From positions 23,612 to 87,611 of the forward strand of contig JAFZAB010000166.1 of NCBI GenBank assembly GCA_017548425.1: a DNA stretch of 64,000 nt, in the 5' to 3' direction. Positions 52,111 to 61,295 of the stretch are shown here, in pieces. This stretch comes from Victivallales bacterium. Lineage in GTDB: Bacteria; Verrucomicrobiota; Lentisphaeria; Oligosphaerales; Oligosphaeraceae. How positions within the stretch are numbered: position 1 is the stretch's first letter; every line of letters starts with the position of its first letter. The notes under the pieces were generated by a model. That model had not been told where the DNA came from, searched no databases, and saw only the letters and a program-made list of their open reading frames with translations. The translations under genes and the position numbers were made by a program.

Positions 52111-53081
52111 GTTTTTGCCTTGATTATACTTTTAATGAAGTTTTTCAGCTTCCGGCGAAGGGCTTTAAGGTGCCAGGAAAGCGGAACGCTGAAATCATTC
52201 CACCGCCGTGCGTCTTCCGAATGGTTGGCGATGACGTCTGCGGCTTGAAAACAAAGCCGTGCGCAATTGAACCTGCCACGACTGATTTGGTCTGCGCCAT
52301 CTTGACGGATTCGCCAAGCGAAGGCTTCGCGGTTTATTTGCGAATCGCAACCATGCTGTACGGCCAGATCCAGCAGATGGTTGTAGAATCTGACGATGAA
52401 ATCATCGGGAAGCAGTGAACGGTATGTTGCACATTGACTGGGAGTTTCTGCATGGAAACGATAGACACCAAGTGATTGTTCGACAAGGCCAATTGTTCCT
52501 CCGAGTATGGCGTGGCGCATGGTGATTTCCATATCTTCTCCGAACGATAGACCTACTGTCCAACCGCCTATGGCCCGCATGACATCGGTTTTGAACATTA
52601 ACGTCGCCACAAGCAGGCATTCATGGTGCAGAAGGTGCTCGACAATATTCTGCGGTTTTTCAGGCAGGGAAATGTGCGTCACGTTGAAGTTCTTGCCGTT
52701 ACGATAGTAGTCCAGTTGGTTGACGATGAGTTGGCAGTCTGGATGCGTCTTGATGTAATCGACCTTGGCTTGGACAGCGTTGGGGTAGATCCAGTCGTCG
52801 TCATCGATAAACTGGATATAGTCGCCATGTGCGAGTGCCAGACCGCGGTTGCGGGCAAGACTTGGCTTGCCGTTGGGGAAGGTTTTTGCAATCGACGTGA
52901 AATCATTCGTGTCAGGATGTTCGGCCCGCCATTGCTCGACAACTTCCATCGTGTTGTCTTGGGATTCATCATCAACGATGATCAGTTCGATAGGGCGATA
53001 GGTCTGGTTCCAGACGGAATCCAGAGCTGTCCGAACCATGTCCGCTCGGTTATAGCAGTTGACAACAAGGGTAATTAGCAT
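52107..53081 (-). CDS. Glycosyltransferase family 2
   Basis: 324 residues, GT-A fold: ITLVVNCYNRADMVRTAL, LIIVDDESQDNTME, SLARNRGLALAHGDYIQFIDDDDWIYPNAV (DDD metal site) and SFGEDMEITMRHAILGG. It has a basic C-terminal tail (LKALRRKLKNFIKSIIK) suited to membrane contact. It overlaps the STELLO gene by 4 bp and follows the next GT2 gene after 5 bp. Confidence 0.95.
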   Translation of the reverse strand: MLITLVVNCYNRADMVRTALDSVWNQTYRPIELIIVDDESQDNTMEVVEQWRAEHPDTNDFTSIAKTFPNGKPSLARNRGLALAHGDYIQFIDDDDWIYPNAVQAKVDYIKTHPDCQLIVNQLDYYRNGKNFNVTHISLPEKPQNIVEHLLHHECLLVATLMFKTDVMRAIGGWTVGLSFGEDMEITMRHAILGGTIGLVEQSLGVYRFHAETPSQCATYRSLLPDDFIVRFYNHLLDLAVQHGCDSQINREAFAWRIRQDGADQISRGRFNCARLCFQAADVIANHSEDARRWNDFSVPLSWHLKALRRKLKNFIKSIIKAKT

Positions 53082-53086
53082 GATAT

Positions 53087-54049
53087 TTATTCTGTTTTAC
53101 AAAACATACGAACGCGTTCGGCAGGGGATAAAGCGAGATATTTGCGAAAGTTAGAGTAATCACCGCGTAGAAAACGTTTTAGCACAGTCATTTTCTGACG
53201 GACAAAGTGTGAGATCTTCATATTTGAGGGGGCGTTGATTTTTGTTTCCACTTGTTTCCAATATTCCTTCCCCCATTCGGGATGATTGATGTTATTGGCC
53301 ATACGGATATGGGTCTCATACCAACGTTGCATATAACGTTTCGCCTTCTCCGCGTTATCGTAACATGAAAATGATGAGGCATGTTGCCGATAGGTAACCA
53401 TACGTTCTCGAATGAAGGCTACTTTTCCTTGCGTAGCAAGATGATAGAATAATTGCATATCTCCCATCGGAGCATTCATGACATCCCGTTGAAGGTTGTC
53501 TTCGACGGTCCGCAAGCTGTCCATTCTGAAGAATGCTGCCAGCATATGGAAAGGATGGTTGTCGAAGAAAATGCGTTTACAGGCAATGTCTTGCGGCAAT
53601 GGCCACTCTTCGGGGGGGAATCCCTGAGGTGAGTAGGATTTATGGAGGTGGTTGAGATAATAGAGGCCGCATCCACAAAGAGTGTAGTCCTGATGGCTTT
53701 CCAGAAGGTCGAATTGCTTTTGGAGTTTGTAGGGGTCACACCAGAAGTCGTCGCCTTCGCAGATTGCAACATACTTGCCTTGAGCACGTTCGAGGTTGAC
53801 GAGATTGATACAACGGTGTCCTGGAACAGAATAGAGATTCGTTTCGCGGAGGATTGGCTTGATGATATCCGGATACTTTTCTGCATACTCCTTTATTATT
53901 TGGGGAGTTGCGTCTGGGGAAGCGTCATCGTGAATCAGAACTTCGAAGGGGAAAGTTGTCTTTTGGGACAGGAATCCTTCCAGGCAGTCGCGAATGTATT
54001 CTTCATGTTTGTAGGTGAGGCAACTGATACTGACAAGTGGCGTTGACAT
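53087..54049 (-). CDS. Glycosyltransferase family 2
   Basis: 320 residues. VSISCLTYKHEEYIRDCLEGFLSQ, EVLIHDDASPDAT, YVAICEGDDFWCDPYKLQKQ (acidic EGDD metal site) and the VTYRQHASSFS block, common in GT2 enzymes of surface-glycan loci. It is the first transferase gene after the NusG paralogue (61-bp gap). It may catalyse an early step, though gene order does not prove reaction order. Confidence 0.95.
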   Translation of the reverse strand: MSTPLVSISCLTYKHEEYIRDCLEGFLSQKTTFPFEVLIHDDASPDATPQIIKEYAEKYPDIIKPILRETNLYSVPGHRCINLVNLERAQGKYVAICEGDDFWCDPYKLQKQFDLLESHQDYTLCGCGLYYLNHLHKSYSPQGFPPEEWPLPQDIACKRIFFDNHPFHMLAAFFRMDSLRTVEDNLQRDVMNAPMGDMQLFYHLATQGKVAFIRERMVTYRQHASSFSCYDNAEKAKRYMQRWYETHIRMANNINHPEWGKEYWKQVETKINAPSNMKISHFVRQKMTVLKRFLRGDYSNFRKYLALSPAERVRMFCKTE

Positions 54050-54110
54050 AAGGGCTTCGAGGATAAACCTCTACTTGTTGTTGGATTTTGTTTTTGAATA
54101 CGGCGCCCCG

Positions 54111-54659
54111 TTATAGAATATCCATCGCGGGAACGGTGGCTAGGGCAAAGTTTAGAAAATCAAGATGGACGATGAATTCAGTGCGGTTCTTTCGCTTGAC
54201 AATGACTCCTTCAGTGCCTTTGAACTGTCCATGGGTGATAGTAAACCGTCTGCCTGGAACAAGATCCGCTCGAACTTTTACAGGTTGCGTGCGGCTGAGC
54301 AATTCAAACTTACGGATTAAGTTGAGGTCATTTACGAGGGTCGGTTCTGTTTTGTCCGTGACAGTTAGGATGCGGATGGCTAGACCGGAGGTCTTGACCT
54401 GCCAATTCTGCTGACGGTTCAACTGGAGAAAAACATAGCCAGGAAACATCGGTATCTGTGTTTCTATGCGATGTCCGCGAGTTATGCGGTGGTGCAGAAA
54501 CGTCGGAAGATACCATGATATGTTCTTTTTCCCAGCCATTTCAGCGAGTTTCTTTTCCTTGTTGGGCTTGCAGTAAACAGGATACCAGAGGTGTTCCGAA
54601 GAAGTGCCTATTAAATAGCAGTCATCGTCTATGAGCTGTGATTCGATGGAAAGTGGCAT
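54111..54659 (-). CDS. NusG paralogue (LoaP/UpxY/RfaH-type transcription antiterminator)
   Basis: 182 residues. The NGN domain runs about 23-115 (WYPVYCKPNKEKKLAEM, FPGYVFLQL), with a C-terminal KOW domain (about 128-180) beginning LVPGRRFTITHGQFKGTEGVIV. Specialised NusG paralogues bind RNA polymerase at operons they are encoded with and suppress pausing and termination over long polysaccharide operons. It is the first gene of the 29-kb minus-strand locus, behind a promoter at 54868-54895 and two leader hairpins. It is therefore very likely the cluster's own processivity factor. Confidence 0.93.
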   Translation of the reverse strand: MPLSIESQLIDDDCYLIGTSSEHLWYPVYCKPNKEKKLAEMAGKKNISWYLPTFLHHRITRGHRIETQIPMFPGYVFLQLNRQQNWQVKTSGLAIRILTVTDKTEPTLVNDLNLIRKFELLSRTQPVKVRADLVPGRRFTITHGQFKGTEGVIVKRKNRTEFIVHLDFLNFALATVPAMDIL

Positions 54660-54775
54660 AGGAACAGACGCCTGGCAAATCCATATGGTGAAAATGCAAG
54701 TCCTTTTAAATAATAGTATTAGAGATTTGTGATTTTGGGTTTTTTATGTCTTTGGGACAAAGCAAAAGCTCTCTA

Positions 54776-54808
54776 GTTTGCAATTGGCTTTTCCAACCTA
54801 CTGCAAAC
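54776..54808 (-). promoter_or_regulatory. Leader hairpin upstream of the NusG paralogue
   Basis: GTTTGCA (54776-54782) pairs with TGCAAAC (54802-54808); an inner TTGG/CCAA pair (54784-54787 / 54793-54796) extends the stem across a bulge. It lies in the predicted 5' leader, about 120 nt before the NusG-like start. A hairpin in the nascent RNA here is a candidate recruitment or pause site. Confidence 0.45.
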
Positions 54809-54820
54809 AGAATGACTAAT

Positions 54821-54840
54821 GCATGTTAGATAAAACATGC
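54821..54840. promoter_or_regulatory. Inverted repeat in the leader of the polysaccharide operon
   Basis: GCATGTT and AACATGC, 7-bp arms with a 6-nt loop, about 25 bp after the predicted transcription start. It could be an operator or a small RNA hairpin. Confidence 0.45.
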
Positions 54841-54867
54841 GAATATTTATGTATAATAAGATTAATT

Positions 54868-54895
54868 AATTTAACATCTTATGGAGAATAGTCAA
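54868..54895 (-). promoter_or_regulatory. Promoter of the polysaccharide operon
   Basis: Minus strand TTGACT (54890-54895), 16-bp spacer, TAAATT (54868-54873). Predicted start near 54861 gives a leader of about 200 nt before the ATG at 54659. The rest of 54660-54918 holds the two hairpins and no gene. Confidence 0.55.
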
Positions 54896-54918
54896 ACATC
54901 GCTGACGTTAAATGTCAA

Positions 54919-55725
54919 TTACTCTGTGATATTGATGAAATTGCCATCCACGACTTCAAAGAAGTCGAAGCGGATTTGGGCGGGATTAGGCTGTTTGCCT
55001 GATGTTCGCCAATTACCTATGTGGCTGACTTTGAAGCACCGCGGATGCGCCCCTTTGATACGGGATGGCGGAAGGAAGTCGAATCCCGTAGAGCCGTTGA
55101 AACGGATGGTCTTGACGATTTTCAAATCTGGCGTGAGAATCATACCTGGCGCTCCGCCGCTAGTGGCATAGAACACGGCATAAATATACTTCCCGTCGCT
55201 GGCGAGGCATTGGGCGGCATATCTGGTTTCCACGCCGTAATCCAGCGTCATCGTGGCGATGGGACGGCAATCCTCCAACGTGAACATTGTGATGTTGTTG
55301 AAACGGTGTGGCTTGGAGTCCCTTGGTCCCGTACCGACGTAGAGGATGCCGTCATGGACGGTCGCGCAACCTCCGCCGGGTGCCTTGTATGAACGGATGA
55401 TGTTGATGTCATCGTCTAGCACGATGATGTTGTTTTCGCCGTCCACGTCATTGTAGAGGGAATCGTATATGCGTCCTCTCCAGTAGCAGATATCGCCTGT
55501 GTGTTTCGGTAACACCGTGTGCTTCAAAACTTTGCCGTTCCAGTCAAGCTTGAAGATGCCTTCTATGTGGGAGAGATAGATGGCATCGTCCGAACAGCAG
55601 GCACCTTGGATATGTCCTTTCAGGGCGGCCAAGGCGTCTGGTTCGGTGAAGATGGCGGGAATCTTGTCTTGTGCAACGCATATCATTGCGATGCAACATA
55701 ATAGAAGCGTGAATAGCTTTTTCAC
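54919..55725 (-). CDS. Secreted beta-propeller-like protein, paralogue 1
   Basis: 268 residues with a signal peptide (MKKLFTLLLCCIAMICVAQ). Repeated strand-turn units such as AIYLSHIEGIFKLDWNGKVL, DICYWRGRIYDSL, IIVLDDDINIIRSY and YIYAVFYATSGG suggest a six-bladed propeller. About two thirds of positions match the adjacent 286-residue gene over the N-terminal part. No enzymatic motif is recognised. The two genes are 16 bp apart and lie behind the glycosidase group, so a role in glycan binding is possible. Family name not recognised. Confidence 0.72.
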   Translation of the reverse strand: MKKLFTLLLCCIAMICVAQDKIPAIFTEPDALAALKGHIQGACCSDDAIYLSHIEGIFKLDWNGKVLKHTVLPKHTGDICYWRGRIYDSLYNDVDGENNIIVLDDDINIIRSYKAPGGGCATVHDGILYVGTGPRDSKPHRFNNITMFTLEDCRPIATMTLDYGVETRYAAQCLASDGKYIYAVFYATSGGAPGMILTPDLKIVKTIRFNGSTGFDFLPPSRIKGAHPRCFKVSHIGNWRTSGKQPNPAQIRFDFFEVVDGNFINITE

Positions 55726-55741
55726 GATTGTTATTTAGGTG

Positions 55742-56602
55742 TTATTTTGCCGTAATGTCAATGAAATTACCGTCAACGACTTCAAAGAAGTCGATGCGGA
55801 CTTGGGCGGGCTGCGTCTCCGGATTCTGTTTACGCCAGTCGCCGCCATAATGCCTGACACGGAAGAAACGCGGATTCTTGCCATGATTACGGGACGGCGG
55901 CAGGAAGTCGAAACCCGTGGAGGCGTCGAAATGAACGGTCTTTACGACTTTTAGATCGGGCGTGAGAATCACGCATGGATCGCCACCGTTGGCGGCGTAG
56001 AACATGGCGTAGATGTACTTTCCATCATTCGCAAAATCCTGTACGCCGTAGAACGTTTCGGAGCCATAGTCAAGCGTCATTTTTTTGAGGAAAGTGTTGC
56101 TTAAGTTGATGGCGGTGCCATCTTTTGGTTGTTCGGTTTCAGCTTTATTGATGCGGTTCAAATCGAATGTGGAGATGCTGCTGTAACGGTGGGGCTGTGA
56201 CGGGCAGGGGCCTGTTCCGATGTAAAGAACGTCGTTGAGGATAGTTGCACCATCGCCTCCGGGAAATTTGTATTTGCCGACGATGTTGAGGTCGTCATCG
56301 AGCACCATAAGATTGAAGCCTTGCGGATTGGAGAGGGAGTCGTAGATGCGGCCTTTGTAGTAGCAGATATCGCCTGTATGGCGCGGAAGTGTGACATGTT
56401 TGAGGACGTTGCCGTTCCAGTCGAGTTTGAAGATTCCGTCAATATGGGAGAGGTAGATGGCTTCGGCGGAGCAACATGCGCCTTGGACATGGCCTTTGAT
56501 GGCATCCAATGCACCGGGCTTCGTGATGATGGCGGGAATCTTGTCCTGCGCAAGGCAAATGGCTGCGAAGCAAGCAATTAGAAGAAATGTAAGTTTTTTC
56601 AT
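55742..56602 (-). CDS. Secreted beta-propeller-like protein, paralogue 2
   Basis: 286 residues with signal peptide MKKLTFLLIACFAAICLAQ. It has the same blocks as its neighbour (DKIPAII, GHVQGACCS, EAIYLSHIDGIFKLDWNGNVL, STGFDFLPPSR, FFEVVDGNFI). A short insertion near FDLNRINKAETEQPKDG accounts for the greater length. The shared end and start motifs show a tandem duplication. Two adjacent cysteines (ACC) are kept in both. Function unknown; co-transcribed with the GH2 gene 15 bp upstream. Confidence 0.72.
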   Translation of the reverse strand: MKKLTFLLIACFAAICLAQDKIPAIITKPGALDAIKGHVQGACCSAEAIYLSHIDGIFKLDWNGNVLKHVTLPRHTGDICYYKGRIYDSLSNPQGFNLMVLDDDLNIVGKYKFPGGDGATILNDVLYIGTGPCPSQPHRYSSISTFDLNRINKAETEQPKDGTAINLSNTFLKKMTLDYGSETFYGVQDFANDGKYIYAMFYAANGGDPCVILTPDLKVVKTVHFDASTGFDFLPPSRNHGKNPRFFRVRHYGGDWRKQNPETQPAQVRIDFFEVVDGNFIDITAK

Positions 56603-56617
56603 GGCTTCCTCTTTGTA

Positions 56618-58903
56618 TTATTGTAAGGATTCAATTAAGAACGAGTTGTCAAGTTCAGCAATGGCGGGCAGGAGAGACTTGTACCATTCATAGGACATGA
56701 CGCGATTGCCCGCGAAGAAATGGTTGGCACCACTGCCGTCCTGTGTCGTCCATGTGATAAGCCACAACGCATTGTGGGCTCGGACGTTGCGAATGCGGCC
56801 AAGCTGCCGTTGCGAACGCGGTGACAGGCCAAAACCGCCTTGCAGAAGGATATTGCCTGTTTCGGCGTCTTTCACTTCAAACGAGCCTGTCATGGTCTTT
56901 GACGAGTCGTTAACGGCCACGATGTTACTGGCATGGCCAGTGACATCCGAGCAGATAATGGCGAATGGTTGCTGCGAACGCGTCAGATAGTAGAACGCCA
57001 GTTTGCGTTTGAAATAGTAATCGACGACGGCATCGGATAGTTGCGGCCAGCAGTCCATGACGTTCCACCAGAGGATGCCACCGCAATCCTGCGCGAGACG
57101 GTAGTGTTCAACGATGTACTTAAATGCTTCCGCCTGATGGATTTGACTGGCCAAGACGAAATTCGCGAAATCCTGTGGTGGATCGGTGAAGTATTCGTCG
57201 TTTTGCAATGGCATGATTTGGTTGCGGCCACGCAAGCCACTGACATCCCATGGGCAGGAGGCGTGGTGCGCCATCTGTGAATCTAGCAAATCGATATGGT
57301 CAAGATGAAGGTGTTCGGGCGAAATGTATTTTTGTAATGACGACAGGGCGGGGCAGCCATGCCAGCCCATTTCGCTGACGAATTTCGCCATGCAGTCCGT
57401 ATAGAACGGCTGACGGAAGTTTTCGCGGGAACCCCACAGGTGGCGTTCGGGCATGAGCAACGTCAACGCCCATGTGTTGCTCAAGTCCGCGAATTCGAAC
57501 GCTTTATCGGATAGATAGGGGGAACTTGGCAGATAGGGGCGTGTTGGATCCATGCGCGAAAGGACTTCAGGCAGGACGACACGGTTGACTTTGTTCTGCC
57601 GCGGATCTTCACGGTGCCCTAAATACTTCTGATCGCATTCGTTATCACCGCACCAGATGGCCAACGACGTATGGTGGCGCAACTTGCGGACGATGGCTTC
57701 GGCCTCGCGTTTCACGGCATCGAGAAACGCCGCGTCTTGAGGATATTTGTGGCCAGAGAACATGAAATCCTGCCAAACGAGCAGGCCGTGTTCGTCACAG
57801 TAGTCGAAGAATTCGTCGTCTTCGTAAACGCCTCCGCCCCAACAGCGAATCATGTTGCAATTGCATTCCGTGAAGAGCTTGAGAATCGGCACGACGCGTT
57901 TCGGATCTTGCGAATGGAAAGCGTCTGCGGGAACCCAGTTGGAGCCGATGACACGGATAGGCTGCCCGTTGACTTTGAAGCGGAACCAGCCTGTTCCCGC
58001 GACATTGATGTCGCTACGGTCCAATTCGACGGTGCGGAATCCCGCGCGGATGTCCTTCTGACCGACAACGCGACCATGCCAACGGAGCTCCGCATGAATG
58101 TCGTAAAGATTCGGAGCGCCGTAACCAAATGGTGACCAAAGCTTTGGATTCTGGACACGGAATCCCGCATGGCCGAAATTCGCATAGACGTGATGGTCTG
58201 ATTCGAAATGCGAATCACCGCAGTCGCCGCTGATATGGAGCGTTAAACCTTCCAGATAAGGAAGTTCTGTATGGAAACGATAATAGATTTCAGCACTGGC
58301 CATCTCCGGTGAGGCGCTGCCGGTTCGGAGCCACAGTTCATCGATGGTCGCTTCTTCCGTTTCTTTTTCAAGATAGACCTGCCGCCAGATGCCGCCGAGA
58401 TTGAATTTCGGTGCGATGTCCCATCCAAATGAGTGGGCTGGTTTGCGCAACCATAGGTTGGCGGAGGCTTCGGGCATATGGTTGATGGCGGCGAATTCGT
58501 CCGGAATGTTGCGGGAGACTTTTTCGGACGAATGCAGGAAGACTTGCAATGTGTTCTTTTTGCCTGGTGCCTTGAGAGTTACGTCAAATTTCCATGGAAT
58601 GAAGGCGTTGTCGGTCGAACCGATTTTTTCACCGTTGAGAATGATATCAGCAAAGCAGTCGATGGCATCGAAGGCAAGTGTGACATGGCCTGTGAAGCCG
58701 TCTGGCGTTGTGAACGTTCGTTCGTATAACCAATCATGGCAGGCATATTTTCGGTAGGCTTTGGAGTTTTCGCCGTAGAACGGTTCGGGTTCGAGACCAT
58801 GGTGGAAGAGATCGAGCTCGATGTTTCCTGGAACGTCCGCCTGAATCGAGACGGAATTCTGCGGCGATGTGAGCCGCCACTTGCCGTTGAGTGAATAGCG
58901 CAT
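56618..58903 (-). CDS. Glycoside hydrolase family 2, beta-mannosidase-like
   Basis: 761 residues, no signal peptide. The N-terminal sugar-binding sandwich (about 1-180; MRYSLNGKWRLTSPQNSV, DWLYERTF, GGIWRQVYLE) is followed by an Ig-like domain and a TIM barrel. Acid/base Glu lies in WCGDNECDQ (about residue 420) and the nucleophile Glu in KFVSEMGWHGCP. GFRTVELDR and CNMIRCWGGGVYE are typical of beta-mannosidases. It removes beta-linked mannose, or a related sugar, from oligosaccharide ends in the cytoplasm. It is in line with GH29 and a second GH2 gene. Confidence 0.92.
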   Translation of the reverse strand: MRYSLNGKWRLTSPQNSVSIQADVPGNIELDLFHHGLEPEPFYGENSKAYRKYACHDWLYERTFTTPDGFTGHVTLAFDAIDCFADIILNGEKIGSTDNAFIPWKFDVTLKAPGKKNTLQVFLHSSEKVSRNIPDEFAAINHMPEASANLWLRKPAHSFGWDIAPKFNLGGIWRQVYLEKETEEATIDELWLRTGSASPEMASAEIYYRFHTELPYLEGLTLHISGDCGDSHFESDHHVYANFGHAGFRVQNPKLWSPFGYGAPNLYDIHAELRWHGRVVGQKDIRAGFRTVELDRSDINVAGTGWFRFKVNGQPIRVIGSNWVPADAFHSQDPKRVVPILKLFTECNCNMIRCWGGGVYEDDEFFDYCDEHGLLVWQDFMFSGHKYPQDAAFLDAVKREAEAIVRKLRHHTSLAIWCGDNECDQKYLGHREDPRQNKVNRVVLPEVLSRMDPTRPYLPSSPYLSDKAFEFADLSNTWALTLLMPERHLWGSRENFRQPFYTDCMAKFVSEMGWHGCPALSSLQKYISPEHLHLDHIDLLDSQMAHHASCPWDVSGLRGRNQIMPLQNDEYFTDPPQDFANFVLASQIHQAEAFKYIVEHYRLAQDCGGILWWNVMDCWPQLSDAVVDYYFKRKLAFYYLTRSQQPFAIICSDVTGHASNIVAVNDSSKTMTGSFEVKDAETGNILLQGGFGLSPRSQRQLGRIRNVRAHNALWLITWTTQDGSGANHFFAGNRVMSYEWYKSLLPAIAELDNSFLIESLQ

Positions 58904-58973
58904 GTTATTGTAAGGTATATTGATGGTTGTTCAAAATGCTCTACACGGTAAAATACATGTCAATCGTGAATCG

Positions 58974-60203
58974 TCAAAGATTGTCTTGAAACGTGACGGT
59001 GATAAGCGGAAGCAGCGAATCTGGTCGTTGGCCGGGCATGAGCGTCAGCGTGTCGCCGTCCTGCTTGAACGGGACGGAGGCGGAGACGACATTTGACGGA
59101 ATATTCGGAATGACAAGCTCTTCTGCCCAGTCACGCACGAAGATGTTCAGTTGGTTGCCACTGGCGGTGCAATAGCCGAAGGGGATTTCCTCCTTCAGCG
59201 GGTTCGGCTTGCAGTTGTGGACGGCGTGGGTGACGGTTTTCATCCATGGTGCGAGTTTGGCGAAAACATCCATCGCGGCTTGCGGAAGGCGTCCGTCCGG
59301 TTGCGGGCCGATGTTCAGCAGGTAGTTCGTGTTGCGCGACGCAAGCATGGTGAGTTGATTGGCGACGGTTTCTGGCGATTTCCAGTTCGTGTCTTTGATC
59401 TTGAAGCCCCACGTATTGTTCAGTGTAACGGGCGATTCGGCGGGAAAGTCCAGATAGCCTTCTGGTAACTTGTTGTCGCCCATGCTGCCATAGTCTCCCA
59501 AATTGTTGCCAATACGGCTGTTGATGAGACACCATGGTTGCAGTTCAGTCACCAGATCATAGATTTGCTGGGAATAGTCTTTTGTCATCTGCAGGGGGCA
59601 GTCACACCACAGCGTGTGGATACGGCCGTAGTTCGTGAAGATTTCACGCAATTGTGGAAGGCATTTGTCATGGAAATACTGGTCGAAATTCTTGTGTTCG
59701 AAATCCGGAAAGTCCCAATCATTGCCCCAAGACATGCAACCGACGTTTTTATGCCATTGCGGGCCTGGATCGCCGCCATTCGGCTCATGCCAGTCCAGAT
59801 TATCGGAGTAATAGACACCGAGCTTGACATCGTATTTTTCACAAGCGGCGGCAAGTTCTGCCAACGGATCCCGTTTGAACGGCGTTGCATCGTAAATGTT
59901 GTAATCGCTGATGCGGGTATGGTACATGGCGAAACCGTCATGATGCTTCGTTGTGAAAACGATGTAGCGGACGCCTGCCTGTGCGGCGGCGGAAATCCAT
60001 TCATCTGCATTGAAATGAATTGGATTAAATTCTTTCGCTAGCTTGCTATAGATGGCGTTAGGAATGCGAAAACATGATTGCACCCATTCGCCAATATAAG
60101 GCATTTCCTTTCCTTCCCAGATGCCTCCCGGTATGCAGTAAAGGCCCCAGTGGATGAACATTCCAAAACGTGCGTTTCTGAACCAAGATGTGTCTTTTTG
60201 CAT
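58974..60203 (-). CDS. Alpha-L-fucosidase, glycoside hydrolase family 29
   Basis: 409 residues, no signal peptide. WFRNARFGMFIHWG (6-20), the YIVFTTKHHDGFAMYHT substrate block, LGVYYSDNLDWHEP and the nucleophile Asp201 in TLWCDCP (most members have WFDG) define the retaining TIM-barrel domain. A small C-terminal beta-sandwich follows. It releases alpha-L-fucose. The surrounding GH2 genes suggest stepwise breakdown of a fucosylated, mannose- or galactose-containing glycan such as a host glycoprotein glycan; substrate inferred. Confidence 0.94.
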   Translation of the reverse strand: MQKDTSWFRNARFGMFIHWGLYCIPGGIWEGKEMPYIGEWVQSCFRIPNAIYSKLAKEFNPIHFNADEWISAAAQAGVRYIVFTTKHHDGFAMYHTRISDYNIYDATPFKRDPLAELAAACEKYDVKLGVYYSDNLDWHEPNGGDPGPQWHKNVGCMSWGNDWDFPDFEHKNFDQYFHDKCLPQLREIFTNYGRIHTLWCDCPLQMTKDYSQQIYDLVTELQPWCLINSRIGNNLGDYGSMGDNKLPEGYLDFPAESPVTLNNTWGFKIKDTNWKSPETVANQLTMLASRNTNYLLNIGPQPDGRLPQAAMDVFAKLAPWMKTVTHAVHNCKPNPLKEEIPFGYCTASGNQLNIFVRDWAEELVIPNIPSNVVSASVPFKQDGDTLTLMPGQRPDSLLPLITVTFQDNL

Positions 60204-60250
60204 ATTCTTCTGAAAGTAAAGGGATGAAAAGGGATAAAAGGAAAAGTGGG

Positions 60251-61285
60251 TTATAGGAAAATGTTACGGATGGCATCCAGTGTCTTTTCCGTAACGCCGA
60301 TGTCGCGGAGATAGGCCGTGCCTTTTTCGGCGAACGAGCCGCCCGGATATCGATCTAAGACATTCAGCATGTCATTGAATAGCTTGAAGTTGCGTTTACG
60401 GGCACCGTAGATGGCGCAACTGGTCAATTCGTAATCGAGAATCAAATCTTCGTCTGACATGCCGAGAATGGCGCCAAGCAGGAAGGAGGTCGTTCCCGTG
60501 CGATCCGCACCGCCCCAACAGTGGCAGTAGGCGGGATAAATATTTGGATTGGAAAGGAATGTGAAATATTCGCGGTATTGTTTCCGCCATTCTGGCTTGT
60601 CGATTTCGCCATATGGCTCGACCATTATGTTGATCCATTTGATGCCGTTTTCGTCCAGCGGGGGGACAAAGCCTGAATGGATTTCCGTTTTGCCGCGGAT
60701 GTCGATATCCGTTTTCAAATGGAGATCATGGACGAGAGCGTAACGCCCTGCGGGCGTGATGGCATGATGGCGATTGAATTCGGAGCCGCGGTAGAGGAGG
60801 CCCTGCTTGATTCGGCGGCCGGAGGCTGTCATCCAGCAGCCGCAGTCGCGGACATTTGTGCAGCCGTCGATGAAAATCCATCTCGGCGTGTCCATGGCTG
60901 TGCTGAAGGAGCGGACTTCAGCATCGTCATGTGGCGTGTCTTCGATGAAGACACGCCAGTAGTATTCTCGTCCGTTTTCAAGGTTGAAGATGGAAGCCTC
61001 TTGTTTTCGCACAAGTGTCTGCCGGACAAGATGTTTGAAGGAACGATCCGTCGCAATTTGCAGAACGAAATTGACTCTGGACTTGTCGTCGGATGTCCAT
61101 TTGAATTCGACTGGCAACGGGTGGGAGTTTTCGCCCTCCATATTCTGTTTGAGGCCGAGCCAATCGACGAGTTCTTCGTCGTTGGCTCTTAGTTTCTCAA
61201 AGGAGCGGTTGCGGATGAAATCCTTCTGGACATCCGTCAGCGTAGAGATGGTTTCGTCGTTTGCGGGAGACTGGAGTTCGATCAT
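60251..61285 (-). CDS. Tyrosine/dual-specificity phosphatase-like protein with N-terminal Fn3-like domain
   Basis: 344 residues. Residues about 55-130 look like a fibronectin-III/BACON-type sandwich (VEFKWTSDDKSRVNFVLQIATD, GREYYWRVFIED). Residues 135-344 carry the phosphatase: FIDGCTNVRDCGCW, YRGSEFNRHHAIT, and the P-loop Cys256-x5-Arg262 (HCWGGADRTGT). Active-site geometry fits the bacterial tyrosine phosphatase family (Y_phosphatase3). No signal peptide is seen. It lies between GH29 and GH2 on the same strand, so a phosphorylated sugar or inositol substrate is as plausible as a protein. Confidence 0.88.
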   Translation of the reverse strand: MIELQSPANDETISTLTDVQKDFIRNRSFEKLRANDEELVDWLGLKQNMEGENSHPLPVEFKWTSDDKSRVNFVLQIATDRSFKHLVRQTLVRKQEASIFNLENGREYYWRVFIEDTPHDDAEVRSFSTAMDTPRWIFIDGCTNVRDCGCWMTASGRRIKQGLLYRGSEFNRHHAITPAGRYALVHDLHLKTDIDIRGKTEIHSGFVPPLDENGIKWINIMVEPYGEIDKPEWRKQYREYFTFLSNPNIYPAYCHCWGGADRTGTTSFLLGAILGMSDEDLILDYELTSCAIYGARKRNFKLFNDMLNVLDRYPGGSFAEKGTAYLRDIGVTEKTLDAIRNIFL

Positions 61286-61295
61286 GATTCAACCG

